The notes below the pieces were generated by a model that did no database searches, was not told the DNA's origin, and saw only the letters and a list, made by a program, of their open reading frames with translations. Made by a program: the position numbers and the translations under genes. From a cf. Phormidesmis sp. LEGE 11477 (lineage in GTDB: Bacteria; Cyanobacteriota; Cyanobacteriia; Phormidesmidales; Phormidesmidaceae), in NCBI RefSeq assembly GCF_015207105.1, contig NZ_JADEXO010000023.1:1-60608 (forward strand): a stretch of 60,608 nucleotides of DNA, given 5' to 3'. Positions within the stretch are counted from its first letter, which is position 1; every line of letters begins with the position of its first letter. Shown here one piece after another: positions 8,155 to 17,891 of the stretch.

Positions 8155-9525
8155 ATGGCTTCTGTAATCCGTCGCGCTCAGCCTGCTCTCGATTTTATTC
8201 CGCCCAACTACAGTCCGCTAATGCGACGGGCGATGGGGCCATTGATGCCTCTATGGACTAACTGGCAAACAAATTTGGTGGAAGTAGAGTCGCGCAACGT
8301 AGAGGCTTTGGCGAAGCTCTATCACGAGTTTGAGCTAGGAAAAACTCGGTTCTTGCTGGCTTTTCGCCATCCGAATCCGACCGATCCCTATGTGCTGAGT
8401 CATCTGCTTTGGCGAGATTTGCCCCAGACGGCTAGGCAGATGGGACTGTCTTTAGGCACGACGCACTCACACTTTATCTACGATCGCGGCATTCCACTAT
8501 GGGCCGGTGGCTATCTGAGCTGGCTGTTTTCCCGGCTAGGTGGGGTGCCGATTCAGCGAGGGAAGCTGGATTTGCAGGCGCTGAAGACTGCGCGAGATCT
8601 GTTTGCCAATGGTCAGTTTCCTTTGGCCGCAGCCCCGGAGGGTGGAAATAACGGACATAACGAGATTGTCAGTCCGCTAGAGCCAGGCATTGCTCAGCTA
8701 GCCTTTTGGTGTCAAGAGGATTTGATCGCACAAGAACGGGATGCGAATGTGGTGATTTTGCCGCTGGGCATTCAGTATCGCTATATCGAAGCGCCTTGGC
8801 AGGAGCTAGAGTCGATGATGACTCGGCTAGAGGCGGAAAGCGGCCTGGATACGGAGAGCGGATTAGATTTGTATGGACGGCTCTATCAATTAGCGTCTCA
8901 TTTGCTAACGCTAATGGAGGGCTATTATCAGAAATTCTATGGGGTGACGTTTAAGGCGGCGGATGAGTTGGCTGGACGCACAGATGAGCCGATGGATGCG
9001 AATGATTTGCTGGCAGTGCGGCTGCGATCGCTCATTGATGAAGCGCTCAAAGTAGCCGAGCAATACTTTAGGCTCAGACCCAAAGGATCGACGATCGATC
9101 GCTGTCGCAAGCTAGAGCAGGCTGGCTGGGATCGTATCTTTCGAGATGACACAGAAAAACTTTCACCTGTGGATCGAGGACTTGCCGATCGCGTGGCAGA
9201 GGAGGCCGACTTTCGCCTGTGGCATATGCGCCTAGTCGAAAGCTTTGTAGCTGTTACGGGTCACTATGTCAAAGAGAACCCCAGTGCCGATCGGTTTGCA
9301 GAGACGGCTTTGCTGCTGCGAGACATGGTGGAGAAGATCAAGAATGATCAGCATCGGCAGCCCGTGACTGGACTGCAGCTAGGGCCACAGCGAGCGATCG
9401 CAACCGTCGGCGAACCGATTGCAATTGGCCCTCTATTTGCTGACTACAAGGCTAAGAGACGACAGGCGATCGCATCGCTGACCAAAGATCTCCAAGAACA
9501 AATGGAGTCATTGATTTTAACCTGA
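8155..9525 (+). CDS. 1-acyl-sn-glycerol-3-phosphate acyltransferase (PlsC-like) family protein
   Basis: A 456-residue protein. The catalytic HX4D motif is HPNPTD (H72, D77) in LLAFRHPNPTDPYVLS. A region with HSHFIYDRG and GGVPIQRGKLD corresponds to the substrate-binding block of the PlsC fold, and PEGGNNGHNE at about residue 160 occupies the place of the usual EGTR block. The C-terminal 200 residues are a cyanobacterial extension without a known domain. The family transfers acyl chains to lysophosphatidate or related acceptors at the membrane. The altered third block suggests a different acceptor from housekeeping PlsC. It stands alone, with a 170-base gap upstream. Confidence 0.85.
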   Translation: MASVIRRAQPALDFIPPNYSPLMRRAMGPLMPLWTNWQTNLVEVESRNVEALAKLYHEFELGKTRFLLAFRHPNPTDPYVLSHLLWRDLPQTARQMGLSLGTTHSHFIYDRGIPLWAGGYLSWLFSRLGGVPIQRGKLDLQALKTARDLFANGQFPLAAAPEGGNNGHNEIVSPLEPGIAQLAFWCQEDLIAQERDANVVILPLGIQYRYIEAPWQELESMMTRLEAESGLDTESGLDLYGRLYQLASHLLTLMEGYYQKFYGVTFKAADELAGRTDEPMDANDLLAVRLRSLIDEALKVAEQYFRLRPKGSTIDRCRKLEQAGWDRIFRDDTEKLSPVDRGLADRVAEEADFRLWHMRLVESFVAVTGHYVKENPSADRFAETALLLRDMVEKIKNDQHRQPVTGLQLGPQRAIATVGEPIAIGPLFADYKAKRRQAIASLTKDLQEQMESLILT

Positions 9526-9571
9526 TCATATTTTGACCTGACTATGATCTTGGCCTGACTACACAACGCGA

Positions 9572-10228
9572 CTACAGCAGAGGCTGCATCTTCTCAGCGA
9601 TTACCGCATAGAAGGGATCGCCGCCCCCTAGTCCCATCATCTGCAAGACTGCGGGCGCTTCTGATTTGTTGATCACAGTTTCGATATTGCCAAAGCCAGG
9701 AACAGTATCGAAGTAGCGCTTTACTAGCTCAACCCTACTCGCTTCGCTGCCATCTCGCCAAAGCGCGATCGCCTTTTGATAGAACATTCGATTAGAGAAA
9801 CTGAAAATCGCAATTCCACCAGGCTTCAATACTCTGTAGATTTCTGCGAAGATCTGTTCAGGATACTGAATATATTGAACGGAAACAGTATTGATCACTG
9901 CATCAAAAGAACAATCTTCCAAAGGTAGGGTTTGATCCTCATTCAGGTTTTGCACAAAGTAATGGTCAAGCTGCCGGTTCCGAGCCAGCTCTTCAGCATT
10001 AAGACCATGGCCTTCTACGTGGGCATAGTTAACATCGCTTGGCAGATGCGAGACCCAGCTACTCATCATGTCAAAAACGCGGCTGTCTGGGGGAATGCGA
10101 TCGCGATATAGCTTAGTCAACTGAGCAATGAATCCTTCGTCCACATGGGTTACGAATCTCGGCTGCGCGTAGAATAGAGAATCATTTGAGGCGTCGAGCT
10201 TATTTCTTTGAGCAGTTTCTAACAGCAT
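9572..10228 (-). CDS. Class I SAM-dependent methyltransferase-like protein
   Basis: A 218-residue protein with the Methyltransf_11-type layout. The post-I and later motifs are clear: DCSFDAVINTVSVQYIQYP, then AEIYRVLKPGGIAIFSFSNR. Motif I, normally a glycine-rich D/E-x-G-x-G, is replaced by VFDMMSSWVSHLP without glycines. This variant recurs in a distinct group of small methyltransferases, so it may still bind SAM. It is convergent with the acyltransferase gene, 46 bases apart. The substrate cannot be told from sequence. Confidence 0.85.
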   Translation of the reverse strand: MLLETAQRNKLDASNDSLFYAQPRFVTHVDEGFIAQLTKLYRDRIPPDSRVFDMMSSWVSHLPSDVNYAHVEGHGLNAEELARNRQLDHYFVQNLNEDQTLPLEDCSFDAVINTVSVQYIQYPEQIFAEIYRVLKPGGIAIFSFSNRMFYQKAIALWRDGSEASRVELVKRYFDTVPGFGNIETVINKSEAPAVLQMMGLGGGDPFYAVIAEKMQPLL

Positions 10229-10327
10229 GAGAAGGCATGGAGATGAATTGTCTCCTAGTGTAGGGAATTATGTGTGGAAGCGCAGATCAAGCTCACCTCA
10301 TCGCCGCACGACCACTGAACGTAAGCT

Positions 10328-10399
10328 GCTATGCATAAGGTGCTATACATAAGTCGCCATGCATAAAATAGATAAGGCATGCATAAATAGATGAGACAT
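10328..10399. repeat. Imperfect GCATAA-type repeats in intergenic region
   Basis: Four related blocks built on ATGCATAA/ATACATAA follow each other (near 10331, 10346, 10359 and 10378), the last two extended by (A)ATAGAT. They lie in the 508-base gap 10229-10736, upstream of the leftward methyltransferase gene. A second small direct repeat, TTGCACTTTG twice, is at 10559-10578. The AT-rich repeats could be a protein-binding cluster or slippage products. Confidence 0.5.
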
Positions 10400-10441
10400 T
10401 ACGTGAGAATATGCAGAAGTTGTGTGCAGTAGGATCTCATA

Positions 10442-10537
10442 ATGACTCGGTTTTACTTTCTACGTCGTCGTCGTTCTTTAGCAGCTTGGCAAGTATATAG
10501 AGCCGTGTTTTCAGCCTATGAGTGTTTTATGGACTAG
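10442..10537 (+). CDS. Possible 31-residue small protein
   Basis: A short ORF, MTRFYFLRRRRSLAAW... ending ...YECFMD, with AGGA about 7 bases before the ATG. It is arginine-rich near the start, then amphipathic. It is the only plausible coding element in the 508-base gap between the methyltransferase and the next membrane protein. I recognise no family. It could be a chance ORF. Confidence 0.2.
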   Translation: MTRFYFLRRRRSLAAWQVYRAVFSAYECFMD

Positions 10538-10736
10538 TTTATGAACTAGCTAGCGGCATTGCACTTTGTTGCACTTTGTGATCGCTTTCTTTTAGCAGCT
10601 CTACTTTGTGAGTAGCAGATACTATCGACAAGCTACGAACGTGGAAAATATGTAGAAAGAGCATACGGAAAAAGTACCTGGTGGGGGGATATGGTTTCCG
10701 TAATTCGTTAGTTTACAGTGATGTCATATTGCATCA

Positions 10737-11201
10737 ATGACACTTAAAGTAGGTCAGATATCTACTGTGAACGACAACGAATTTGCTCGTTTTTTTCCAG
10801 ACCGTCCTGACAGTTCCCTTCCAACCGTGACAGAAGTTCCGGCGCAGCTTCCTGTCAGCGTCGATAAAGCACCTAAGGGCTACACGCCGATGGAGCAGAT
10901 AGCGCTCGAAGGCAGAGCCTACCGCAGTCTGTCTGCCGGTAGCTTACCTTGGCCGATGCTCATCCTTGGATGGCTGTTCATTTTTGGAATGCAGGCAGTA
11001 TATGCAATCGTCGTTATCGCCTATATGAGATCGGCTGGAACGCTGCCTAATGACTGGCTCTCAGGCGTATTTCTGCTGGTTATAGCAGGCGTAATCGCGA
11101 TTCCTTTTTCCATCTTGTGGAGAGGCACCATGGCAAAATGCAGACAGCAAAGCAGCAAACGCCAGCGCCAAGCTCGCTATCGCCGAAGGATGAGAGATTA
11201 G
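10737..11201 (+). CDS. Hypothetical membrane protein with basic tail
   Basis: A 154-residue protein. The first 70 residues are soluble and proline-rich. Two predicted membrane helices follow, about residues 72-96 (MLILGWLFIFGMQAVYAIVV) and 108-128 (FLLVIAGVIAIPFSILW). It ends in a strongly basic tail (KRQRQARYRRRMRD) that should be cytoplasmic. No catalytic motif or known domain is seen. The ATG at 10737 gives the whole soluble region. It precedes acnB on the same strand, but the acnB promoter candidate lies between them, so they are probably separate units. Confidence 0.6.
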   Translation: MTLKVGQISTVNDNEFARFFPDRPDSSLPTVTEVPAQLPVSVDKAPKGYTPMEQIALEGRAYRSLSAGSLPWPMLILGWLFIFGMQAVYAIVVIAYMRSAGTLPNDWLSGVFLLVIAGVIAIPFSILWRGTMAKCRQQSSKRQRQARYRRRMRD

Positions 11202-11298
11202 CAGGCGCGACTGAGAAAGGATAATATCATCGGCAATCGATGACATTCCTTCATTAGCGTCATCCACACCTTCATCTACAGGAACGAATGTCGTAACA

Positions 11299-11347
11299 TT
11301 AACCTTAGTTAAGGGTGGGAGTATAGTGTTTGCTGCTACCCTTAACT
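11299..11347 (+). promoter_or_regulatory. Candidate acnB promoter enclosed by a perfect 10-bp inverted repeat
   Basis: AGTTAAGGGT (11307-11316) and ACCCTTAACT (11338-11347) are perfect inverted repeats 21 bases apart. A -10-like TATAGT lies at 11322-11327 between the arms. A weak -35-like TTAACC at 11299-11304 sits at 17-base spacing and ends just before the left arm, which falls in the -35/-10 spacer. This is typical of a repressor or activator operator. If transcription starts further upstream, the same arms would form an RNA stem. The site ends 36 bases before the acnB ATG. Confidence 0.4.
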
Positions 11348-11383
11348 GCTTTATTTCGTATACCAAAGAAGGTGAGTGACCTA

Positions 11384-13981
11384 ATGCTCGAGTCTTATCG
11401 CAAACATGTTGAAGAACGCGCTGCTCTAAACGTACCGCCCTTACCGTTAGATGCAGACCAGACCTCGGCACTTTGCGAACTGCTTAAAGCGCCGCCTGCC
11501 GGTGAAGAAGACTTTTTGATGATGCTTTTGTGTGATCGCATCGCGCCTGGCGTCGATCCCGCCTCCTATGTCAAAGCGTCTTTTCTGACGGCTATTGCCC
11601 AAGGCGAAACCACCAGTCCGCTGATCTCACCGAAAAAAGCTGTCGAGATCCTAGGGACCATGCTCGGTGGCTATAATGTGGCTTCCCTAATTGCGCTGCT
11701 AAAAGACGATCGAGACGAGATGGCTCAGCTCGCTGCAGACGCTCTGAAGAAAACGCTGCTGGTGTATGACGCCTTCAACGACGTTCTCGAACTGTCTAGA
11801 GCCAACCGCTTCGCCAAGCAGGTAGTAGAGTCTTGGGCGGCTGCCGAATGGTTCACCAACAAGCCCAAAGTTGCAGAGACTATTACCGTCACCGTCTTCA
11901 AGGTGCCGGGCGAAACCAACACTGACGATCTTTCACCAGCGCCACACGCGACCACCAGACCTGATATTCCGCTACATGCTCAGGTGATGCTAGAGTCCAA
12001 GATGGACGATCCGCTAGGGACGCTAGCTGAACTGAAAGAAAAAGGGCATGCGATCGCCTACGTCGGCGATGTCGTCGGCACCGGATCTTCGCGCAAATCG
12101 GCCATGAACTCCGTCATCTGGCACATCGGCGCAGATATTCCCTTTGTACCCAACAAGCGCACAGGCGGCTTCATCCTTGGTAACAAGATCGCGCCCATCT
12201 TCTTCAACACCGCCGAAGACTCCGGTGCTCTGCCGATCGAATGCGATGTGTCCAAAATGAACACAGGCGATGTGCTCACCATTCATCCCTACCAAGGCAA
12301 AATCACCAATGAGACAGGCGATGTTGTTTCCACCTTCAGCCTTACCCCAGAAACTATCCTTGACGAAGTTCGTGCTGGCGGTCGTATTCCTTTAATTATC
12401 GGTCGTTCCCTGACAGACAAAACCCGAATCGCGTTAGGTTTAGAACCTTCAGACGTATTCGTACGGCCCTCCGCACCAGTTGATACTGGCAAAGGCTTCA
12501 CCCTCGCCCAGAAAATGGTCGGCAAAGCCTGTGGTCTCCCCGGCGTCCGGCCCGGCACCTCTTGTGAACCGCTGATGACCACCGTCGGCTCGCAAGACAC
12601 CACCGGCCCCATGACCCGCGACGAGATGAAAGAGCTTGCCTGCCTGGGCTTCAGCGCTGGCCTCGTCCTCCAAACCTTCTGTCACACCGCCGCCTATCCT
12701 AAGCCTGTAGACGTTCAAACTCACGCGACGCTGCCCGACTTCTTCGCCTCGCGTGGCGGCGTGGCGCTAGAGCCAGGCGATGGCATTATCCACTCCTGGC
12801 TCAATAGGATGCTATTACCCGACACTGTAGGGACAGGCGGAGATTCACATACTCGCTTCCCGCTTGGAATTTCCTTTCCTGCGGGTTCAGGGCTCGTGGC
12901 ATTCGCTGCCGCGATTGGGGCGATGCCTTTGGACATGCCTGAATCTGTTCTAGTTCGGTTCAAAGGAGAGCTACAGCCTGGTATTACACTTAGAGATGTG
13001 GTCAACGCGATTCCCCTAGTTGCCATTCAAAAAGGTCTCTTAACCGTAGAAAAAGAGAATAAGAAAAATGTGTTTTCAGGTCGCATTCTAGAGATGGAAG
13101 GACTGCCTAATCTCAAACTAGAACAGGCTTTTGAACTCACCGACGCCTCCGCTGAACGCTCATGTGCTGGCTGCACTATCAAACTCAGTGAAGAAACCAC
13201 CGCCGAATATCTGCGCTCGAACGTCTCTTTGATGAAGAACATGATTGCGCGCGGCTACCACGACGAAAGAACGCTCGCCCGTCGCATTGCTGAAATGGAA
13301 AAGTGGTTAGAAAATCCAACCCTGATGAGCGCGGACGAAGACGCTGACTATGCAGAAGTAATCGAAATCGACCTTAACGAGTTAAAAGAGCCTATTGTCG
13401 CTGCGCCCAACGATCCTGACAACGTGAAAACGCTCTCTGACGTGGTTGGCGACAAAATCGACGAGGTCTTCATCGGCTCTTGTATGACTAATATCGGCCA
13501 CTACCGCGCCGCCGCCAAAGTGCTAGAGAACGAAGGTGTCGTCAAAGGTCGTCTGTGGATTTGTCCGCCTACCCGTATGGACGAGCAGCAGCTTCGTAAA
13601 GAAGGCTACTACGGCACCTTTGCCGCCTCAGGCGCTCGCACCGAAATGCCCGGCTGCTCTTTATGTATGGGCAACCAGGCCCGCGTTGAAGATGGCGTTA
13701 CGGTCTTCTCTACTTCTACCCGCAATTTCAACAACAGAATGGGCAAAGGGGCTCAGGTTTATTTAGGCTCCGCTGAACTTGCCGCCGCCTGCGCGTTGAT
13801 AGGCAAGATTCCCGATCTCGATCAGTATCTAGAAGTGGTAGCTAGCAAGATTAAACCGTTTGAAGGCGAGGTGTATCGCTATCTCAACTTCAATGAGATC
13901 AAAGGATTTGAAGACGAGGGTCGAATACTTGCCAAAGAAGACGAAGAGAAAATTGAGAAAGAGGCTCTGTTAGCTGGGTAA
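11384..13981 (+). CDS. acnB: Aconitate hydratase B (bifunctional with 2-methylisocitrate dehydratase)
   Basis: A protein of about 865 residues starting [16 protein letters not shown], with AAGGTGAG nine bases upstream. An earlier in-frame TTG at 11330 is rejected. Domain order is that of AcnB: HEAT-like N-terminus, swivel domain ([19 protein letters not shown] and [17 protein letters not shown]), then the catalytic domains with [15 protein letters not shown] and iron-sulfur cysteines in [11 protein letters not shown] and [14 protein letters not shown]. It interconverts citrate and isocitrate in the TCA pathway, the source of 2-oxoglutarate for nitrogen assimilation in cyanobacteria. Cyanobacteria typically carry only the B-type enzyme. 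It is monocistronic here, with a convergent gene downstream. Confidence 0.97.
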   Translation: MLESYRKHVEERAALNVPPLPLDADQTSALCELLKAPPAGEEDFLMMLLCDRIAPGVDPASYVKASFLTAIAQGETTSPLISPKKAVEILGTMLGGYNVASLIALLKDDRDEMAQLAADALKKTLLVYDAFNDVLELSRANRFAKQVVESWAAAEWFTNKPKVAETITVTVFKVPGETNTDDLSPAPHATTRPDIPLHAQVMLESKMDDPLGTLAELKEKGHAIAYVGDVVGTGSSRKSAMNSVIWHIGADIPFVPNKRTGGFILGNKIAPIFFNTAEDSGALPIECDVSKMNTGDVLTIHPYQGKITNETGDVVSTFSLTPETILDEVRAGGRIPLIIGRSLTDKTRIALGLEPSDVFVRPSAPVDTGKGFTLAQKMVGKACGLPGVRPGTSCEPLMTTVGSQDTTGPMTRDEMKELACLGFSAGLVLQTFCHTAAYPKPVDVQTHATLPDFFASRGGVALEPGDGIIHSWLNRMLLPDTVGTGGDSHTRFPLGISFPAGSGLVAFAAAIGAMPLDMPESVLVRFKGELQPGITLRDVVNAIPLVAIQKGLLTVEKENKKNVFSGRILEMEGLPNLKLEQAFELTDASAERSCAGCTIKLSEETTAEYLRSNVSLMKNMIARGYHDERTLARRIAEMEKWLENPTLMSADEDADYAEVIEIDLNELKEPIVAAPNDPDNVKTLSDVVGDKIDEVFIGSCMTNIGHYRAAAKVLENEGVVKGRLWICPPTRMDEQQLRKEGYYGTFAASGARTEMPGCSLCMGNQARVEDGVTVFSTSTRNFNNRMGKGAQVYLGSAELAAACALIGKIPDLDQYLEVVASKIKPFEGEVYRYLNFNEIKGFEDEGRILAKEDEEKIEKEALLAG

Positions 13982-14031
13982 GCCCATCTTGGTATGCCGG
14001 TATATATGTTTACCTGATGGCGCTTCAGGGC

Positions 14032-14059
14032 AGCCTGTTCTCTCTAAAGGGAACAGGCT
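14032..14059 (+). terminator. Hairpin after acnB
   Basis: AGCCTGTTC (14032-14040) pairs perfectly with GAACAGGCT (14051-14059); the stem extends inward by a G-U and a C-G pair around a six-base loop. It lies 50 bases after the acnB stop and 8 bases before the stop of the convergent exported-protein gene. It lacks a T-run, so it may stop or stabilise transcripts from both sides. Confidence 0.5.
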
Positions 14060-14067
14060 ATAGAAGG

Positions 14068-14559
14068 CTACAGCAGGATACGAGCTGCTGTCTCGCTATC
14101 GATTGCCTTGGCTGTGCCATCAGCATGAAAGGCAAAGGCAGCGTTTGCTTTGACGCCATCTGATTTGTGTTGGACTTGAAAGACGCCTTTAAAGATGCCT
14201 TCGCTATCAAGCTTGCCAACTAACTCTCCTATTTTGACAGCGTTTGCATCCAGGTTTGCATCTAGATACTTATAGGAGATTGTCATGCGATCGCCTTCCA
14301 AAGACGCGCCGATCACTTGAGCCAGCTGGTCTCCATACGCGAGTCTATAATCGGTCGGATTTTTAACAAACTGAGCGATGCCGATTAAATGTGCAATCGG
14401 TAAAGACTTACTCGCAGTGGCTTCTGCTGGCGCAGCAGGCTGAAGCGGTGAGTGGCCAGCTTGAAACGGCGCTGAGGAGACGAGCAATATGCTGGCGATC
14501 GCACCTACAGCTAAACTCGTGCCAAAAATATTGCTAAAAGCGCTGTGAATACGTCTCAT
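14068..14559 (-). CDS. Exported hypothetical protein
   Basis: A 163-residue protein with an N-terminal signal-type sequence: basic MRRIHS, hydrophobic core TSLAVGAIASILLVSSAPF, then a proline/alanine-rich linker (about residues 38-52). The mature part has two short blocks, AHLIGIAQFVKNPTDYRLAYGDQ and a C-terminal beta-rich stretch with KGVFQVQHKSDGVKANAAFAFH. No family is recognised. GAGGAG lies 8 bases before the ATG, a strong ribosome site. It is divergent from ftsH across 317 bases and probably periplasmic or lumenal. Confidence 0.7.
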   Translation of the reverse strand: MRRIHSAFSNIFGTSLAVGAIASILLVSSAPFQAGHSPLQPAAPAEATASKSLPIAHLIGIAQFVKNPTDYRLAYGDQLAQVIGASLEGDRMTISYKYLDANLDANAVKIGELVGKLDSEGIFKGVFQVQHKSDGVKANAAFAFHADGTAKAIDSETAARILL

Positions 14560-14592
14560 AAAAATCTCCTCAACCAGGCTGATTGGTAGCGC

Positions 14593-14619
14593 TAGCTATC
14601 TAGGTATTATCGATAGCTA
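14593..14619. promoter_or_regulatory. Inverted repeat in the divergent ftsH / exported-protein region
   Basis: TAGCTATC (14593-14600) and GATAGCTA (14612-14619) form an 8-bp inverted repeat with an 11-base spacer, 34 bases before the ATG of the leftward exported-protein gene. It may be an operator or a 5'-UTR hairpin. The rest of the gap 14560-14876 shows no gene and no convincing sigma-70 promoter. Confidence 0.3.
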
Positions 14620-14876
14620 ACCAGCTTATTTACGAGCATTACATGTCACCTTCTTGTCTGTCCTGCCTAAACAGGAAGATTTCAAGCTGAACTGAACAAA
14701 CAGGTCAATATTGTGTTGATTAGCGTTTGCCAGTTAAGTTGCTGACACAGTTGGGTAACAGGCACTTATGCCGATTACGGCAATCACCCCATCGGATAGA
14801 TCACCCCAATTCGTCGCCCTTGTTACGATATTTGTATCAAAAAAGACGTATCCAAAAGAGATAAGAGAGCAATGCT

Positions 14877-16757
14877 ATGCCCGTAAAGGATAAGCGACCA
14901 CCTCAGAAAAAAGCGACCAACTGGATATTTTTGATCCTCAGCGGCGTGCTACTCATCAGCACTTTTTTACCGCCATCGTTTGGTCAAGCAGCTGAAAAAG
15001 TGCCCTACAGTACTTTCATCGGTCAAGTCACTAATCATCAGGTCGCTAGCGCCTCAGTCGGTGACAAGGTAATTAGCTATCAGCTAGAAGAGGAAGGGCC
15101 GATATATACCACCAACCCTGTCTTTGATCTAAATCTGCCGACGCTATTACAGGAAAATGGCGTAGAGTTTTCGGCTACTCCGCCCAACAGCAATCAGTGG
15201 TTCAGCAACCTGTTGAGCTGGGTCATTCCTCCTTTGATCTTCGTAGGTATTTGGAGCATCTTTCTTAGGCGTAGTCAAGGGGGTCAAGGCGGCATGTTCT
15301 CAATTGGCAAAAGCAAAGCCAAAATCTATGTCGAAGATGAAGATACCAAAACCACCTTTACTGATGTAGCAGGTGTCGATGAAGCCAAAACTGAGCTAGT
15401 CGAAATCGTAGACTTTTTGAAAAACTCCAAGCGCTTCACTGACCTAGGGGCGCGCATTCCAAAAGGCGTCCTGTTGGTTGGTCCGCCAGGAACAGGGAAA
15501 ACGCTGCTGGCCAAAGCCGTTGCGGGTGAAGCAGGCGTGCCTTTCTTTAGCATTTCTGGCTCCGAATTTATCGAGATGTTCGTCGGCGTCGGCTCTTCTC
15601 GGGTTCGTGACTTGTTCGAGCAGGCCAAAAAGCAAGCCCCTTGCATCGTATTTATCGACGAGCTTGACGCCATCGGTAAGTCTCGTGCCTCTGGTGGCTT
15701 CTACGGCGGTAATGACGAGCGTGAGCAGACGCTCAACCAGCTACTGGCCGAAATGGATGGCTTTGGCGGCGCTGACTCGACCATTATTGTGTTGGGGGCC
15801 ACCAACCGCCCAGAAACGCTCGATCCAGCCTTGCTCAGGCCCGGTCGATTTGATCGGCAGGTGCTAGTCGATCGGCCTGATTTGAAAGGGCGGCAGGCAA
15901 TTCTAGATATCCACGCTCAAGAAGTAAAGCTATCGGATGAGGTGGATTTGAATGCGATCGCCACTCGTACGCCAGGATTTGCCGGTGCCGATCTAGCTAA
16001 CCTTGTCAACGAAGCAGCCCTACTGGCCGCTCGTAACCACCGAGAAGCCGTCGTGCAAGCAGACTTTGCTGAAGCCATCGAACGTGTCGTTGCTGGGCTC
16101 GAAAAGCGTAGCCGCGTGCTAAACGACAAAGAAAAAGAGATCGTCGCCTATCACGAAGTAGGTCATGCCCTAGTAGGGGCGGCCATGCCTGGATCGGATC
16201 AGGTAGAAAAGATCTCTATTGTACCTAGAGGGATGGCTGCACTGGGCTACACGCTGCAGCTACCGACTGAAGATCGTTTCTTGCGAGATGAAGCCGAGCT
16301 TAAGGGCCAAATCGCCACTATGCTAGGCGGTCGCTCTGCGGAAGAAGTCGTCTTTGGCTCAATTACAACGGGTGCGGCTAATGACCTGCAACGAGCCACC
16401 GATGTCGCCGAGCAGATGGTCACCAGCTACGGTATGAGCCAAGTGCTAGGTCCACTTGCCTACGATCGCAGCAAGCAAAACAACTTTCTAGACAATGGCA
16501 CAGCACCCAACGCTCGCCGCTTAGTCAGTGACGAGACCGCTAAGGCCATTGATGAAGAAGTCAAAAGTATCGTCGAAGCTGCTCATCAGCGAGCCTTGCG
16601 GATCTTGAAAGACAACCGAGAGTTGTTAGAGACCATCTCTCAGCAGTTGCTAGAAGAAGAGGTCATCGAAGGCGAGAGCCTGCGTGAAATGCTATCAGGC
16701 GTGAAAGCAGGTGAAGATACCTCTAATACCTTCTCGCAGCACATGGTAGAGGTTTAG
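14877..16757 (+). CDS. ftsH: ATP-dependent zinc metalloprotease FtsH
   Basis: A 626-residue membrane AAA+ protease. Two membrane helices (about residues 15-35 and 110-130) flank the thylakoid-lumen or periplasmic domain. Walker A GPPGTGKT is at 202-209, Walker B IVFIDE at 257-262, the second region of homology at about 307-326 ([20 protein letters not shown]), the pore motif FVGVG at 235-239, and the zinc site HEVGH at 426-430. Cyanobacteria have four FtsH paralogues that form hexamers for photosystem II repair and regulator turnover; which one this is cannot be fixed here. A strong terminator follows, and it appears monocistronic. Confidence 0.97.
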   Translation: MPVKDKRPPQKKATNWIFLILSGVLLISTFLPPSFGQAAEKVPYSTFIGQVTNHQVASASVGDKVISYQLEEEGPIYTTNPVFDLNLPTLLQENGVEFSATPPNSNQWFSNLLSWVIPPLIFVGIWSIFLRRSQGGQGGMFSIGKSKAKIYVEDEDTKTTFTDVAGVDEAKTELVEIVDFLKNSKRFTDLGARIPKGVLLVGPPGTGKTLLAKAVAGEAGVPFFSISGSEFIEMFVGVGSSRVRDLFEQAKKQAPCIVFIDELDAIGKSRASGGFYGGNDEREQTLNQLLAEMDGFGGADSTIIVLGATNRPETLDPALLRPGRFDRQVLVDRPDLKGRQAILDIHAQEVKLSDEVDLNAIATRTPGFAGADLANLVNEAALLAARNHREAVVQADFAEAIERVVAGLEKRSRVLNDKEKEIVAYHEVGHALVGAAMPGSDQVEKISIVPRGMAALGYTLQLPTEDRFLRDEAELKGQIATMLGGRSAEEVVFGSITTGAANDLQRATDVAEQMVTSYGMSQVLGPLAYDRSKQNNFLDNGTAPNARRLVSDETAKAIDEEVKSIVEAAHQRALRILKDNRELLETISQQLLEEEVIEGESLREMLSGVKAGEDTSNTFSQHMVEV

Positions 16758-16832
16758 TACCGTACCGAAAACGGGAAAAAATCCAAGCAGAAGCCGTGTT
16801 CTGTTGACTGCTACGCTGCTTTTATGACAAGG

Positions 16833-16868
16833 GCGACAGGCAATTCTAATCAATTCCTGTCGCTTTTT
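16833..16868 (+). terminator. Intrinsic terminator of ftsH
   Basis: GCGACAGG (16833-16840) pairs perfectly with CCTGTCGC (16856-16863), with extra AATT/AATT pairing inside around a bulged C, followed by TTTTT at 16864-16868. It is 76 bases after the ftsH stop. Stem plus U-tract is the classic Rho-independent form. Confidence 0.85.
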
Positions 16869-17034
16869 CATGATTAGAGTTTGACTCGCGTAATATTATG
16901 TGGATCAACGCAACCTCATATGCCTGCTATCAGTCGAGACCGACTGCATCCAATACTCCATGTCTCTGGGCGTCTTTAAACGAGTTCTTCCGCATCTTCT
17001 CTATATAAAGTTGCTCCACTTGCGTTTCTAGCTT

Positions 17035-17760
17035 ATGTACACCAAAAAAGCAATCACACGAGCGCTGCGAGAGAAGGGTAAACGAAAAGCACGGTTGAGT
17101 GGCCAGTCGAGTGGCCAGTCGAGCAGCCAGTTACGCAGCCGAACGAGCAGTCGAACTAAGGGGGAACCTGGCAGTGGAAGAACAGGTAGGCTTTCGGGTT
17201 CACTGCTAGCTTTGATGTGGACAAGCGTGCTAGGTGTAAGTGCGATCGCCCTCTTTTGCGCCTACTCTCGCTACCAGCAGCAGTTCCTCACCCCTTCTGT
17301 TGCCCTAGTCCTAGGCGGAGCCCCCGAGCGAGAACGCTTTGCCGCTCAATTTGCTAAAGCTCACCCCGCCGTAGAGATATGGATCTCATCTGGCAGCAAT
17401 CCAGAATATGCCCAGTGGGTTTTTGACGAAGCCGAGATTCCGTCTGAGCAATGGCACCTAGACTACCAAGCCGTCGATACCGTCACCAATTTCACGACCC
17501 TCGTAGACGAGCTAGAAGCCCAAAATATTCATGAAGTGTATCTAATTACCTCTGACTACCATATGCGTAGAGCTAGCATCGTCGCGCAGATTGTCTTAGG
17601 CAGTCGCAGCATCGCTTTTAAGTCGATCGAGATTCCTACCGAGCGACCGCCTCAGCGTCCAGAAACTATCGTCCGAGATGTTCGAGACGGGGCGCGATCG
17701 CTACTTTGGGTAGCCACAGGCAAAACCGGATCGCAATGGCGAGAATCCGCCGAAAGATGA
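17035..17760 (+). CDS. YdcF/ElyC/SanA-family (DUF218) membrane-anchored protein
   Basis: A 241-residue protein. A basic, serine-rich cytoplasmic N-terminus (about residues 1-53) contains short repeats of SGQSS. One membrane helix follows at about 54-77 (LLALMWTSVLGVSAIALF), then a DUF218 domain: ALVLGGAPERERFAAQFA, EIWISSGSNPEYAQWVF, DYQAVDTVTNFTTLVDEL and VYLITSDYHMRRASIVA. Members of the family are linked to envelope integrity and peptidoglycan-precursor metabolism in proteobacteria; the reaction is not established. The DNA for the N-terminal repeats (17098-17130) shows a 12-bp tandem duplication. Confidence 0.85.
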   Translation: MYTKKAITRALREKGKRKARLSGQSSGQSSSQLRSRTSSRTKGEPGSGRTGRLSGSLLALMWTSVLGVSAIALFCAYSRYQQQFLTPSVALVLGGAPERERFAAQFAKAHPAVEIWISSGSNPEYAQWVFDEAEIPSEQWHLDYQAVDTVTNFTTLVDELEAQNIHEVYLITSDYHMRRASIVAQIVLGSRSIAFKSIEIPTERPPQRPETIVRDVRDGARSLLWVATGKTGSQWRESAER

Positions 17761-17891
17761 CAAAATCTACTGAAAGATAACTGGAATTAATTAACCAGAT
17801 TAGATACCTTGAATCTGAATAATTTGAACCATAGGTTGCTGCATACCACTCTTTAGAGAACGCCACAGAAAAGAACGCAATAGAGAACACC

